64,000 nucleotides of DNA from an uncultured Prevotellaceae bacterium (lineage in GTDB: Bacteria > Bacteroidota > Bacteroidia > Bacteroidales > Bacteroidaceae): assembly GCA_900316355.1 (NCBI GenBank), contig ONCQ01000003.1, positions 92,321 through 156,320 of the forward strand, read 5' to 3'. The position numbers and the translations under genes are program-made. The notes beneath the pieces are model-generated. The model searched no databases and was not told the DNA's origin. It saw only the letters and a program-made list of their open reading frames with translations. How positions within the stretch are numbered: the first letter of the stretch is position 1; every line of letters begins with the position of its first letter. Below are positions 34,462 through 43,035 of the stretch, piece by piece.

Positions 34462-35277
34462 TCAATCTTTTAATGTCTCAATATCCTGCTGTTCCAGCCA
34501 ATCGGGGAAGGTGTCCATGGCCATGCAGTCCTCGACACGGACATCGCCGACGCGCGTACGGCGCAGGGCTGTTAGGTGGGCACCACTGCCGAGTGCCTGG
34601 CCGATGTCGCGTGCCAGGGCGCGGATGTAGGTGCCTTTGGAGCATACCACGCGGATGGTGATATAGGGGAACTCATTTGTGTCATTGGGCGTGTCCGGCG
34701 AAGTGAGGAAAGCCTTATTCCGCATCCCCGTGCGCGGAACTGTCATCTGGCTTGCGAAGACCGTATGGCCTTCGCAAGCCAAACGACACTCCACCAGCTC
34801 AATCTCGTCAATCACCAGCACCTTAGGTTTCAGTTCCACATCTTTCTCCTTGCGGGCGAGGTCGTAGGCACGCTTGCCATCGACCTTCACGGCAGAGTAG
34901 GAGGGGGGCACCTGCTCGATGCGCCCGAGGAAGTGCTTCAGGGTCGCTTCCACCTGCTCGCGGGTGATGTGCTCCGTGGGATAGTAGGCATCGATGGGAT
35001 GTTCTAGGTCGAAGCTGGGAGTGGTAGCGCCCAGACGTAGCGTGGCGACATACTCTTTCGTGTGTGCCTGCAGCTCATCGATGCGCTTGGTGGCGCGTCC
35101 CGTGCAGATAATCATCACGCCGGTGGCCAGCGGGTCGAGGGTACCGGCATGTCCCACCTTCAGCTTCTTTGTGCCGAGGCGTTTGCACAGCAACCATCGC
35201 ACCTTGTTGACCACATCGAAAGAGGTCCAGCGATAGGGCTTGTCAATGTACAGTATTTCTCCTTCTTGAAAGTTCAT
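34462..35277 (-). CDS. truB: TruB, tRNA pseudouridine-55 synthase, with an in-frame insertion
   Basis: A 271-residue TruB that makes pseudouridine 55 in the T-loop of tRNA. Catalytic Asp48 lies in 'VGHAGTLDPLATG', and the C-terminal 'VVCSKGTYIRALARDIGQALG' is intact. Between the strands 'IDEIELVEC' and 'PYITIRVVCSKG' there is an extra stretch of about 36-40 residues (about 164-201; starts RLACEGHTVFASQ, ends SPDTPNDTNEF) that the family normally lacks. Its DNA contains a perfect palindrome (34748-34781), so a palindromic element appears to have inserted in frame. It is coupled to uppP by TGATG overlap. Confidence 0.93.
   Translation of the reverse strand: MNFQEGEILYIDKPYRWTSFDVVNKVRWLLCKRLGTKKLKVGHAGTLDPLATGVMIICTGRATKRIDELQAHTKEYVATLRLGATTPSFDLEHPIDAYYPTEHITREQVEATLKHFLGRIEQVPPSYSAVKVDGKRAYDLARKEKDVELKPKVLVIDEIELVECRLACEGHTVFASQMTVPRTGMRNKAFLTSPDTPNDTNEFPYITIRVVCSKGTYIRALARDIGQALGSGAHLTALRRTRVGDVRVEDCMAMDTFPDWLEQQDIETLKD
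34677..34785. repeat. Palindromic element inserted inside truB
   Basis: Arms TGGCTTGCGAAG (34748-34759) and CTTCGCAAGCCA (34770-34781) with a 10-nt loop, inside the extra segment of truB. The whole insertion is estimated from where family homology stops and resumes. Confidence 0.65.
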
Positions 35278-36140
35278 CAGTCAACCATTACCAGTGAGTG
35301 GCCCGTCCAGATGAGAGCCAGGATGATGATACCCACGATGATGCGATAGATGCCGAAAGCTTTGAAGCCGTACTTCGTCAGGAAGCTGACAAACCACTTC
35401 ATGGCCAACAGTGCCACCACGAAGGCTACGACGCAGCCCAGCGCCAGCATCATCAGGTTGTCGGAGGTCGCCCAGCTGGCATCGGCCTCATCGCCGAAGA
35501 ACAGCTGTAGAACATCCAATGCCGTGGCTGCCGCCATGGTGGGCACCGCCAAGAAGAACGAGAACTCGGCTGCTGCGCGGCGTGTCAGCTTCTGCGCCAT
35601 GCCGCCTACGATGGTGGCCATGGAACGTGAGACACCCGGAATCATGGCAATGCACTGGAAGAGGCCGATGCGGAAGGCACGGCCCTCTGTCAGCGGTGTG
35701 TCCTCACTGCCCTTATTGAACAGACGGTCGCAGAAGAGCATGAAGATACCGCCTACCACAAGCATGATGGCAACCACCTCCACGCTTTCAAGGAAGCGGT
35801 CTATCAATCCGCTCATCTTGCCCAAGAAGCCGATGAGGATGGCGGGGACGAAGGCCACGAACAGTTTCCAGTAGAAATCCCACTTGTGGAGAAATGCCTG
35901 CCAAGGGGTGCTGCCTGCGGGGGCAGGTGTGTGGTTGAGGCGGAAGAAACGCTGCCAATAGAGGCATACCACCGAGAGGATGGCACCAAACTGGATAATG
36001 ATGGTGAAGGCCTTCACGAAGGGCGTGCTTTCCACTCCCAGCAGGTTCTGCGTGATAATCATGTGCCCCGTCGAGGACACGGGAAGGAACTCTGTCAAGC
36101 CCTCTACGATGGCAATGATGATGGTTTGTAGTGTATCCAT
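35277..36140 (-). CDS. uppP: UppP/BacA undecaprenyl-diphosphatase
   Basis: A 287-residue integral membrane phosphatase that recycles the C55 carrier lipid for peptidoglycan synthesis and gives bacitracin tolerance. Motifs: '[19 protein letters not shown]' near the N-terminus (E-x3-E type) and '[16 protein letters not shown]' (PGxSRS). About eight hydrophobic segments. The ATG at 36140 (MDTLQTIII) is chosen; the extension to 36338 is only the antisense frame overlap with DUF3098. Its stop overlaps truB's ATG by one base. Confidence 0.95.
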   Translation of the reverse strand: MDTLQTIIIAIVEGLTEFLPVSSTGHMIITQNLLGVESTPFVKAFTIIIQFGAILSVVCLYWQRFFRLNHTPAPAGSTPWQAFLHKWDFYWKLFVAFVPAILIGFLGKMSGLIDRFLESVEVVAIMLVVGGIFMLFCDRLFNKGSEDTPLTEGRAFRIGLFQCIAMIPGVSRSMATIVGGMAQKLTRRAAAEFSFFLAVPTMAAATALDVLQLFFGDEADASWATSDNLMMLALGCVVAFVVALLAMKWFVSFLTKYGFKAFGIYRIIVGIIILALIWTGHSLVMVD

Positions 36141-36156
36141 TGTTCGTAGAAGGGTG

Positions 36157-36441
36157 TTAGCGTGACTTCGGCTTGTGCATGATGCCGTAGATGATGAAGA
36201 TGAAGCCGAAGAATGTGACGGCTGGTGCCACCTTGATATGCAGGTCACTGAAGATGGCGGGGTTGAAGGACTCTTCCGAGGAACCCACGGCGGCCATGAG
36301 GATGAAGCCGATGATGACCACTGCCATGCCGATGGCAATGAGGATGTAGTTCATGCGGCCAAAAGCAAAGGACTCACCCCCATGCCCCTCCCTACCTGCA
36401 GGGAGGGGAGTTGATACCTTTTGATTATTTGTTTTTTCCAT
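36157..36441 (-). CDS. DUF3098 small membrane protein with palindrome-encoded segment
   Basis: A 94-residue protein with two membrane helices ('[20 protein letters not shown]' and '[17 protein letters not shown]'), matching DUF3098, which in Bacteroidales sits between ftsX and uppP. Function is unknown; the constant position beside ftsX and uppP suggests an envelope role. The segment [13 protein letters not shown] (residues ~10-22) is encoded by palindrome CCCCTCCCT-N6-AGGGAGGGG and is absent from what I know of the family start, so it is a probable in-frame element insertion. Confidence 0.85.
   Translation of the reverse strand: MEKTNNQKVSTPLPAGREGHGGESFAFGRMNYILIAIGMAVVIIGFILMAAVGSSEESFNPAIFSDLHIKVAPAVTFFGFIFIIYGIMHKPKSR
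36385..36408. repeat. GC-rich palindrome inside the DUF3098 gene
   Basis: CCCCTCCCT, ACCTGC, AGGGAGGGG. Same family as 36486-36508 about 100 bp away. Confidence 0.75.
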
Positions 36442-36485
36442 ATTTCTACTATATGATTGTGATTGACTGTTTGTTATTGGATTAT

Positions 36486-36508
36486 ACTCCCCTCCCTGCT
36501 TAGGGAGG
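36486..36508. repeat. GC-rich palindrome between ftsX and the DUF3098 gene
   Basis: ACTCCCCTCCCTGCTTAGGG then AGGGGGTGGGGGAGAGT. It is a full-length-looking member with long flanks and is intergenic within the operon. Confidence 0.75.
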
Positions 36509-36523
36509 GGGTGGGGGAGAGTC

Positions 36524-37396
36524 CTACCTATACATTTCCTTCTCCTTCATACGCAGGAAGTGGCCTACGCTCAGCCATGTGCACACGAAGGTGAGCAGCA
36601 GGCCGGCTACCAGCACACTGCCCGCCATGATGATGATAATCTCATGGCTGACGATAGTGGCGATAAACTCGTCCTCCTGGAAGGCCCAGTAGATGCCGCC
36701 CAGCAGCAAGCCGTCAGCGAGGATGGCAGCTGTTAGGCCGATGCCGAGGCTCCGCCTGATGAACGGCCATCGGATGAAGCCCCATGAGGCGCCCACGAGG
36801 CGCATCGTGTGGATGGTGAAGCGCCGCGCATAGACGCTCAGGCGCACCGTGTTGTTGATGAGAACGATGGAGATAATCATCAGCAGCAGCGCCAGCACGG
36901 AGAGCACGATGGTGGCCTGCTGGAGCGTGGTGTTGAGGTTCTCCACCAGGTCGCGCTGGTAGATGACATCTGTGATTTGCCACATCTCCTTCAGCTCTTT
37001 GGAGATCATCAGGAGGCTGTCGGTGCAGGCGTAGCTGGCGGCCACATTCATCTCAATGCTGGCGGTGTAGGGGTTCTCGCCGCCAAGGAACTCCGTGGGG
37101 TCGCTGCCCATGCGCTCGCTCTCCTCCTTCAGGGCTTGCTCGGCGGAGATGACGGTGGTATGCGCCACATAAGGCTTCATATCCAGACGCATGGCCAGCG
37201 TGTCGGCGTCGGCAGTGGTCACGTCGTCATCGAGCAGGAGCGTGACGGTGAGGTTCTCGCGCACCGACTGTGACAGCTGGCGGGCAGAGAGCCCGAAGAG
37301 CACCACCAGCCCCAGCAGGAGCAGCACCAATGTCGTGGAGATACAGGATGTCAACCATTGCATCCGTCCCAGAAATCTATTTCGTCTTTTCTTCAT
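36524..37396 (-). CDS. ftsX: FtsX-like cell division permease
   Basis: A 290-residue FtsX with a cytoplasmic N-terminus, first membrane helix at about residues 15-36 ('CISTTLVLLLLGLVVLFGL'), an extracellular loop containing 'ENLTVTLLLDDD' and 'SERMGSDPTEFLGGENPY', and three further helices near the C-terminus. With the ATPase FtsE it activates peptidoglycan hydrolases at division. ftsE is not in the window. It begins 10 nt after miaB's stop, so miaB and the ftsX operon may be cotranscribed. Confidence 0.93.
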   Translation of the reverse strand: MKKRRNRFLGRMQWLTSCISTTLVLLLLGLVVLFGLSARQLSQSVRENLTVTLLLDDDVTTADADTLAMRLDMKPYVAHTTVISAEQALKEESERMGSDPTEFLGGENPYTASIEMNVAASYACTDSLLMISKELKEMWQITDVIYQRDLVENLNTTLQQATIVLSVLALLLMIISIVLINNTVRLSVYARRFTIHTMRLVGASWGFIRWPFIRRSLGIGLTAAILADGLLLGGIYWAFQEDEFIATIVSHEIIIIMAGSVLVAGLLLTFVCTWLSVGHFLRMKEKEMYR

Positions 37397-37406
37397 TGTA
37401 TAAGGC

Positions 37407-38747
37407 TTATGAGCATTCTATTCCTTTCATCGTGGCCGAGGAACTCTCGGTGATGCGCACCATCACACGGTCGCCGATATGGTGGCTGCCGCGGTCGAAG
37501 ACCACGACGCGGTTCTGTTCCGTGCGGCCGAAGAGTTGGTTGCGGCTGCGTTTGCTGGTGCCTTCGACCAACACCTCCACCACCTTGCCCACCTGTGCGG
37601 CGTTGCGCTCGGCGGAGATGGTGTTCTGGAGGGCGATGAGCTTGTTGAGGCGGCGTATCTTCACCTCTTCGGGGATGTCGTCGGGCAGGTGCTTGCTGGC
37701 ATACGTGCCGGGGCGCTCGCTGTATTTGAACATGAAGGCGGAGTCATAGCCTACCTCGCGCATCAGCGACAGTGACAGCTGGTGGTCCTCTTCCGTCTCG
37801 CCGCAGTAGCCTACGAAGATGTCTGTCGTGAGGCCGCAGTCGGGAATGATGCGGCGGATGGCGGCCACGCGGTCCAGGTACCAGGCGCGGGTGTACTTAC
37901 GGTTCATGCGCTGCAGCACGGCATCCGAACCGCTCTGCACGGGCAGATGGATGTGCTTGCAGACGTTGGGCATCTCGGCAATCACGCGCAGTGTCTCGTC
38001 GCTCATGTCCTTCGGGTGGCTCGTCGTGAACCGTACCCGCATCTCGGGAACCTCCAAGGCCACGCGCTTCAGCAGGCTGGCAAAGCTCACTGGCTCCTCA
38101 CCGTTGTTCAGGGTGCCTTGGTAGCTGTTGACATTCTGTCCCAGCAGCGTCACCTCCTTGAAGCCGCGGTCGCGCAGGTCACGTACCTCGCGTAGGATGC
38201 TTTCCACATCACGGCTACGCTCGCGTCCGCGCGTATAAGGAACGATGCAATAATGACAGAAGTTATTGCAGCCGCGCATGATGCTTACGAAGCCGCCAAT
38301 CATGTTGGCATGCAGGCGCTGCGGCACCACGTCGCGGTAGGTCTCATCCATCGATAGTTCCACGTTGATGGCCTTGTGACCCAACTCAGCCTGTGCAATC
38401 AGGTCGGGGAGGGACATATAAGAGTCCGGCCCGCAAACCAAGTCGGCGCCGTGGTCGGTCATCAGCGTCTCCTTCACGCGCTCGGCCATGCAGCCCAGCA
38501 CACCGATGATGAGGGATTTCGCCTTCTCAGCGGACCTTTTCCTCTTCACGCTGCGCAGGAACTCTAAGCGCGAAAGAATCTTTTGCTCGGCATTATCGCG
38601 TACAGAGCAGGTGTTGAGGAACACCGCATCGGCATCCTCCACCGCTTCCGTCACTTCATAGCCTGCCATCTGCATCACCGACGCCACCACTTCGGAGTCG
38701 GCGACGTTCATCTGGCAACCGTAGGTTTCTATTAAGAGCTTTTTCAT
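37407..38747 (-). CDS. miaB: MiaB, tRNA-2-methylthio-N6-isopentenyladenosine synthase
   Basis: A 446-residue radical-SAM methylthiotransferase acting on A37 of tRNA. The N-terminal UPF0004 domain has cysteines in 'ETYGCQMN', 'LNTCSVR' and 'GVLGCMAE'. The radical-SAM cluster motif is 'CNNFCHYCIVPYTRGRERSR' and a C-terminal TRAM domain includes 'VLVEGTSKRS'. ATG at 38747 (MKKLLIETYG) is chosen over 38759. It is probably the first gene of the run down to ftsX. Confidence 0.95.
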   Translation of the reverse strand: MKKLLIETYGCQMNVADSEVVASVMQMAGYEVTEAVEDADAVFLNTCSVRDNAEQKILSRLEFLRSVKRKRSAEKAKSLIIGVLGCMAERVKETLMTDHGADLVCGPDSYMSLPDLIAQAELGHKAINVELSMDETYRDVVPQRLHANMIGGFVSIMRGCNNFCHYCIVPYTRGRERSRDVESILREVRDLRDRGFKEVTLLGQNVNSYQGTLNNGEEPVSFASLLKRVALEVPEMRVRFTTSHPKDMSDETLRVIAEMPNVCKHIHLPVQSGSDAVLQRMNRKYTRAWYLDRVAAIRRIIPDCGLTTDIFVGYCGETEEDHQLSLSLMREVGYDSAFMFKYSERPGTYASKHLPDDIPEEVKIRRLNKLIALQNTISAERNAAQVGKVVEVLVEGTSKRSRNQLFGRTEQNRVVVFDRGSHHIGDRVMVRITESSSATMKGIECS

Positions 38748-38830
38748 ATCTGGGTGCAAAGATACAACTTGAAAAAGGCGATGTCAAGGATTTCACATCT
38801 TTTATATGTCATAGGCTCGTATAATATACG

Positions 38831-38860
38831 AAAAAAGCCCCAACATTGTGGGGCTCTTTT
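38831..38860 (-). terminator. Terminator of nagB
   Basis: AGCCCCaACATTGTgGGGCT hairpin followed on the minus strand by a T-run (TTTTTT). It lies 16 nt after the nagB stop and upstream of miaB. Confidence 0.85.
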
Positions 38861-38875
38861 CATCTTTTATGGGAT

Positions 38876-39667
38876 TTAGAGGTTGTCTTTCTCGATGTCC
38901 TTGAAATACTTGTAGGTGCCATGCTTCAGCTCGTCGGTGGCTGCTTCGTCGCAGACGATGATGGCATGGGGGTGCATCTGCAGGGCGCTGATGGTCCACT
39001 CCTGGCTCACGGCGCACTCGATGGCGTGCTGCAGGGCGCGGGCCTTGTTATGACCGTTGGCCACGATGAGCACTTCCTTGGCATCCATCACGGTGCCTAC
39101 GCCCACGGTAAGGGCTGTCTTGGGCACCTTGTTCACATCGTTGTCGAAGAAACGGCTGTTGGCGATGATGGTGTCGGTGGTCAGGCTCTTCACGCGCGTG
39201 CGGCTCTGCAGGGAGCTGAAGGGCTCGTTGAAGGCGATGTGGCCGTCGGGGCCGATGCCGCCCATGAACAGGTCGATGCCGCCGGCAGCCTTGATAGCTG
39301 CTTCGTAGGCGGCACATTCTGCAGCTAGGTCCTTGGCATTGCCGTTGAGGATGTGCACGTTCTCCTTCTTGATATCGATGTGTGAGAAGAAGTTGGTCCA
39401 CATGAAGCTATGGTAGCTCTCTGGGTGCTCTTCGGGCAGGCCCACATACTCGTCCATGTTAAAGGTGATGACATGCTGGAAGCTCACCTTGCCAGCCTTG
39501 TTCAGCTCGATGAGGTGCTTGTAGAGTCCCAGGGGCGAGGAGCCTGTGGGGCAGCCCAGCTTAAAGGGCTTCTCTGCGGTGGGTTTAGCTTCATTGATGC
39601 GGGCGGCGACATACTCTGCTGCCCAGCGCGACAGATTCGCGTAATCAGGTTCGATAATAACTCTCAT
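38876..39667 (-). CDS. nagB: NagB, glucosamine-6-phosphate deaminase
   Basis: A 263-residue deaminase-isomerase converting glucosamine-6-phosphate to fructose-6-phosphate and ammonia. Motifs: '[18 protein letters not shown]' (phosphate loop), '[10 protein letters not shown]' and '[19 protein letters not shown]' with the catalytic Asp, His and Glu. It is a single-gene unit with its own terminator. It fits the use of amino sugars from host mucin, in keeping with the M60-like protease encoded nearby, though there is no direct operon link. Confidence 0.96.
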   Translation of the reverse strand: MRVIIEPDYANLSRWAAEYVAARINEAKPTAEKPFKLGCPTGSSPLGLYKHLIELNKAGKVSFQHVITFNMDEYVGLPEEHPESYHSFMWTNFFSHIDIKKENVHILNGNAKDLAAECAAYEAAIKAAGGIDLFMGGIGPDGHIAFNEPFSSLQSRTRVKSLTTDTIIANSRFFDNDVNKVPKTALTVGVGTVMDAKEVLIVANGHNKARALQHAIECAVSQEWTISALQMHPHAIIVCDEAATDELKHGTYKYFKDIEKDNL

Positions 39668-39785
39668 AGTGTATAGTTTTTAGGAGTTTGGTTTCTTTTT
39701 GCGACGCAAAAGTATGCAAAAGCCATGAAATGCTATCATATTTCAAGCAAAAAATCACTTTATAGCCCTAATTTTTGTCATTTTG

Positions 39786-41369
39786 TCAATTCTCGTAGGC
39801 GGCAGGAGTGCTTTCTGTGTGCAAAACGACGTGTTTGAGCTGCTCTGTCGTGACATGGACGGGCGACTTCGTGAGCTCGGGCACATTGTAGCTCTTCAGC
39901 AGGTAGGTGTTGTGCTCGGGGTCGCGCTGTGGCAGCAGGAAGGCACGGTGGGCATGACCGTTGCGGTCGAAATAAGAGATGAACACGCGCGAGTAGTTGC
40001 CGTCGATGCGGCGGCTGGCCATCACAATCCAGCGACCGTTCGACGACCACCCGTGGTAGCTGTCGGCAGCAGGTGAGTTCGCATCGGTGAGCGGAGCAGG
40101 CTGTGTCGGCGTGTCCCATATATGGGACTCGGTTGTCCCATGTATGGGACGCGGCTGTCCCATGTATGGGACACGCGATAGGTCCATCAACCATAGGTCT
40201 GCACTCTTGTGCCAGATATGGAATTGGCCGTAGTCGCCAAGCGTGAAGAGCAGATAGCGACCGTCGGGGCTGACGCGCGGCACGCTGGCACTTTTGCCCA
40301 TCCCCGCAGCATCCACCACCAGCTGTGGCTCGCCGAAGGTGCGGGTGAGTGAGTCGTACGGCATGGCATAGATGTTGTAGAGCAGGCTGTCATACTTCAC
40401 CGCCAGCTCGCTGCCCTCTGCATTTAATAAGGATGGGGGAAGGGTGGCGGAACAGTAGTAGAGGGTCTTTCCGTCGGGTGCCCAGCACGGGAAGGTCTCC
40501 ATGGCCTCTTTGGTGCGCAGGATATGGCGCACGCTGTTGGCTTCGACATCGTAGAACAGGAGGTCGGAGGCCTCGTCGAGTACTTCGATTTTCTCGGGAT
40601 GGTACATGTGGAACACCTGGCCTGTCTTGTTGGTGGAGAACACTACGAGGGGTTGTGTGGGATGCCACGAGGGATAGACGCCGGAGGTGAGGATGCTGTC
40701 GTGGCGGATGGCTACCTTATGTGCCTCGGTCCCGTTGACCATCACGGTGCCGCCGTGGGCTGCGCGAACGTGGAAGAGCATACGTTTGGTGTCGTAGTTC
40801 TGGTAGTTGTGGCAGTTGACACAGTGGTTGTTGTCATTCTCGAAGGAACGGTTGTTCTCGTAGATGACGGCTTCTTGGAAGTTCGTAAGGTTACGCTGGT
40901 AGAGGCCCAACTGGCGGTAGAGCTCGTAGCCAGGTTCGATGAGGCGATAGGAGAGGAAGGCGTCGATGGGTTCCTCGGCCACGTCGATGGTGAAGGGCTG
41001 GTAGCACACCCACCCTGTGGAGCGCTGGGCATAGACCTTCACGGTCAGCGCCTTGCCTTTGGCCTCTGTCAGCAGCTGCCGCCATGCCACGGAATCGATG
41101 TCTATCTTGCCATCGGAGGTTGCTCCGACAACGAGCGTGGTTGACGTTGCTTTCATCTCCACGACAAAAGCGTCGGCATCGTCATCCTCGACCATGAAGT
41201 TAAGGGGGGCAATATTGGGCGGGATGGTGACACCGTGGTAGTCGGGAAAGATATGAACACTATCGGTCAGTGCCGTGAAAGTGGACGGAGCGGAAGTCGG
41301 CTTACTGCCACAACACACCAGCAGCAGTCCTACGACAATGACAGTGATATATGGAGACTTTTGAAACAT
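39786..41369 (-). CDS. PD40/TolB-like beta-propeller lipoprotein with a CxxCH motif
   Basis: A 527-residue lipoprotein (lipobox LLLVCC at 15-20). After a beta-rich N-terminal domain, CVNCH at 183-187 is a c-type heme-binding motif in 'NDNNHCVNCHNYQNY'. Residues ~230-500 contain WD40-like/PD40 units ('YPSWHPTQPLVVFSTNKTG', 'FPCWAPDGKTLYYCSA', 'RVSPDGRYLLFTLGDYG', 'SSNGRWIVMASRR'). Residues ~399-420 are encoded by three 22-bp palindromic units and look inserted. Together with the following DUF6057 gene it forms a pair seen in other Bacteroidales. A role in a periplasmic or surface sensing or processing complex is possible; function is unknown. Confidence 0.8.
   Translation of the reverse strand: MFQKSPYITVIVVGLLLVCCGSKPTSAPSTFTALTDSVHIFPDYHGVTIPPNIAPLNFMVEDDDADAFVVEMKATSTTLVVGATSDGKIDIDSVAWRQLLTEAKGKALTVKVYAQRSTGWVCYQPFTIDVAEEPIDAFLSYRLIEPGYELYRQLGLYQRNLTNFQEAVIYENNRSFENDNNHCVNCHNYQNYDTKRMLFHVRAAHGGTVMVNGTEAHKVAIRHDSILTSGVYPSWHPTQPLVVFSTNKTGQVFHMYHPEKIEVLDEASDLLFYDVEANSVRHILRTKEAMETFPCWAPDGKTLYYCSATLPPSLLNAEGSELAVKYDSLLYNIYAMPYDSLTRTFGEPQLVVDAAGMGKSASVPRVSPDGRYLLFTLGDYGQFHIWHKSADLWLMDLSRVPYMGQPRPIHGTTESHIWDTPTQPAPLTDANSPAADSYHGWSSNGRWIVMASRRIDGNYSRVFISYFDRNGHAHRAFLLPQRDPEHNTYLLKSYNVPELTKSPVHVTTEQLKHVVLHTESTPAAYEN
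40113..40172. repeat. Three GTCCCATRTATGGGAC palindromes at 22-bp period inside a gene
   Basis: Sixteen-base palindromes start at 40113, 40135 and 40157 (first GTCCCATATATGGGAC, the other two with one base changed to GTCCCATGTATGGGAC). Spacers are six bases. Three units make 66 bp, so the reading frame is kept. The encoded stretch includes VPYMGQPRPIHG. Confidence 0.9.
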
Positions 41370-41370
41370 T

Positions 41371-41440
41371 GAACTCTTTGAACTCTTTGAACTCTTTGAA
41401 CTTTTGAACTCTTGAACTCTTGAACCCTTTGAACTTTCCC
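41371..41440. repeat. TTTGAACTC tandem repeats
   Basis: Seven or eight imperfect 8-10-bp units (GAACTCTTT, GAACTCTT, GAACCCTTT) fill the gap between the DUF6057 stop and the PD40 start. Slippage here could change the distance between the two genes. Confidence 0.8.
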
Positions 41441-41460
41441 ACTCTCGCTTTGCGAAGGGG

Positions 41461-43035
41461 TTAATTCACTCCCGCATTACTACTTGCATGTTCCTTGTTG
41501 TCGGACTTGCGTGTGGCTTTGAGGTTGCCGAAGAAGTAGTAGTATGGATAGTAGCCGTGGTACTGGTCGAAGAGCTCACGGCCTGCGTGTGCGCGATCCT
41601 TCATGTATGGTTGCACGTTCTGCAGGAAGCTGCGGAACATCTGCACGTTCATCTGCAGCTGCGGGAACGCCTGCATGATGGCGGGGTTCTTGGTGGTCTG
41701 CGTCACCAAGCCCTCCGCGATGGAGCGGGGTGGGGTGGTGCCCACGAGGGCCTCGCAGCGCATCAGGAAGTCGGGCATACGCTTACTATAGAGGTTCGCC
41801 ATCAGGCTCTGCTGCAGGGCCTGCATGGAACGTCCGGCTGTGAGGACGGCCGTGTAGCCGAGGAAGACGGGGCTCTGATAGAAACTCTCGAAGCTGTCAG
41901 TCACAGGCTCCGTCAGCCGTACACGTGCGAAGACGGGGTCTGCCGCCACGGCGGCGCTGTCGCCCACCATCGCGCTGTAGCGCTTCACGAAGTCACCCTC
42001 GAAGGGCGTGCGCCGGAGTATGGTGAGATATTTGCGGGCCAATGCCCAGTCATGGTCTAACAGCGCGAGGCGTGTCAGCAGCTTCAGGTCGTGCAGCGAA
42101 GGCCCGTTCATGGTCAACTGCTCCATGGCCGTGTGTGTGGCAGCGCGGAAGAGGCCGGCGTGGAAGTCGCAGTCTGCCAAGTAGTAGGTTGTGCCGATGT
42201 CTGCATTCCCCGACCAATTCTTGACGTAGAGTGAGTCGTAGTCCAAGCGGATCTCGAATAGCTTATCTGTCAGCTGGCCCGTCTGCACCAGTGCGATGGC
42301 GTAGTATGCTGCCAAGGGGCGATAGCTGAGTGAGGCATTGGCCTGGGCTGTCTCCACCATGCCTCTCCAGTCCTCGCGGAGCATCTGCACCTCCATCTTC
42401 GTCACGGGACGCAGGTAGGGGTGGCGCAGGTGCGTGATGAAGAAGGGGGATAGAGTGAGAAGTGCAAGAATGAACAGTGACAAATAGAGAGAGAAAGGAC
42501 TTTGCTGAGGCATACACTCCCCTCGCCCTTGGGAGAGGGGTTGGGGGTGAGGTTTTTTGAACGTCCAGATGATGAACGCATCGAGGGCGAGCACGACGAT
42601 GCCGAGGAAGAGGACGCCGAAGGCGATGCCGGGCTCACGTTGGTAGTAGAGGTTGAGGCCGCGCCACGCCACCCATGACATCCATGCCACGGCGGGGATG
42701 TAGGCCAACAGGTGCCAGCGTGATGCGGGGCGCAGGCGCAGGCAATAGGCGGTGAGCCATGTGGATGCTGTCAGCAGCAGCGCCACCAGCAGGCCACCCA
42801 CGAGGGGCCAGCGATAGAGCGTCAGCAGGATGCGCCCCACGATCCACAGCGAGCCGAAGCTCTGCTGCCACAGGCCGTGCATAAGGACGCTGTCGGGGGC
42901 GACGAACGAGTATTCACGCGCCATGCGGAATACGTCGCCCATCCACCATGAGGCCCAGAGCCATGTGATGCAGAAAAAGAAAGCCCGCCCAACGGCGGGC
43001 TTTCTCAACTTATCTAACAATAACCTTTTTGCCAT
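41461..43035 (-). CDS. DUF6057 membrane protein
   Basis: A ~524-residue protein with five or six membrane helices in the first ~200 residues and a helical, TPR-like periplasmic domain afterwards ('MVETAQANASLSYRPLAAYYAIAL', 'LKLLTRLALLDHDWALARKYL'). It resembles DUF6057. The segment KPHPQPLSQGRGE in the last cytoplasmic loop is encoded by a GC-rich palindromic element. The start is uncertain: ATG 43035 gives a basic N-terminus before helix 1 but overlaps the M60 gene by 26 nt and contains that gene's terminator hairpin; TTG 43008 and ATG 42942 are alternatives. It is followed by the PD40 lipoprotein gene. Confidence 0.75.
   Translation of the reverse strand: MAKRLLLDKLRKPAVGRAFFFCITWLWASWWMGDVFRMAREYSFVAPDSVLMHGLWQQSFGSLWIVGRILLTLYRWPLVGGLLVALLLTASTWLTAYCLRLRPASRWHLLAYIPAVAWMSWVAWRGLNLYYQREPGIAFGVLFLGIVVLALDAFIIWTFKKPHPQPLSQGRGECMPQQSPFSLYLSLFILALLTLSPFFITHLRHPYLRPVTKMEVQMLREDWRGMVETAQANASLSYRPLAAYYAIALVQTGQLTDKLFEIRLDYDSLYVKNWSGNADIGTTYYLADCDFHAGLFRAATHTAMEQLTMNGPSLHDLKLLTRLALLDHDWALARKYLTILRRTPFEGDFVKRYSAMVGDSAAVAADPVFARVRLTEPVTDSFESFYQSPVFLGYTAVLTAGRSMQALQQSLMANLYSKRMPDFLMRCEALVGTTPPRSIAEGLVTQTTKNPAIMQAFPQLQMNVQMFRSFLQNVQPYMKDRAHAGRELFDQYHGYYPYYYFFGNLKATRKSDNKEHASSNAGVN
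42514..42548. repeat. GC-rich palindromic element inside the DUF6057 gene
   Basis: CTCCCCTCGCCCTTGGGAGA then GGGGTTGGGGGTGAG. It encodes PHPQPLSQGRGE in frame. Confidence 0.75.
42980..43003 (-). terminator. Terminator of the M60 gene, within the DUF6057 start region
   Basis: AAAGCCCGCC (42980-42989), loop CAAC, GGCGGGCTTT (42994-43003), followed on the minus strand by CTTTTTC. It starts 7 nt after the M60 stop and is in frame with the DUF6057 N-terminus (RKPAVGRAFF). Confidence 0.85.

Noticed and set aside
36141..36338. N-terminal extension of uppP
   Set aside because: Ser/Pro-rich shadow of the DUF3098 gene; UppP homology begins at 36140.
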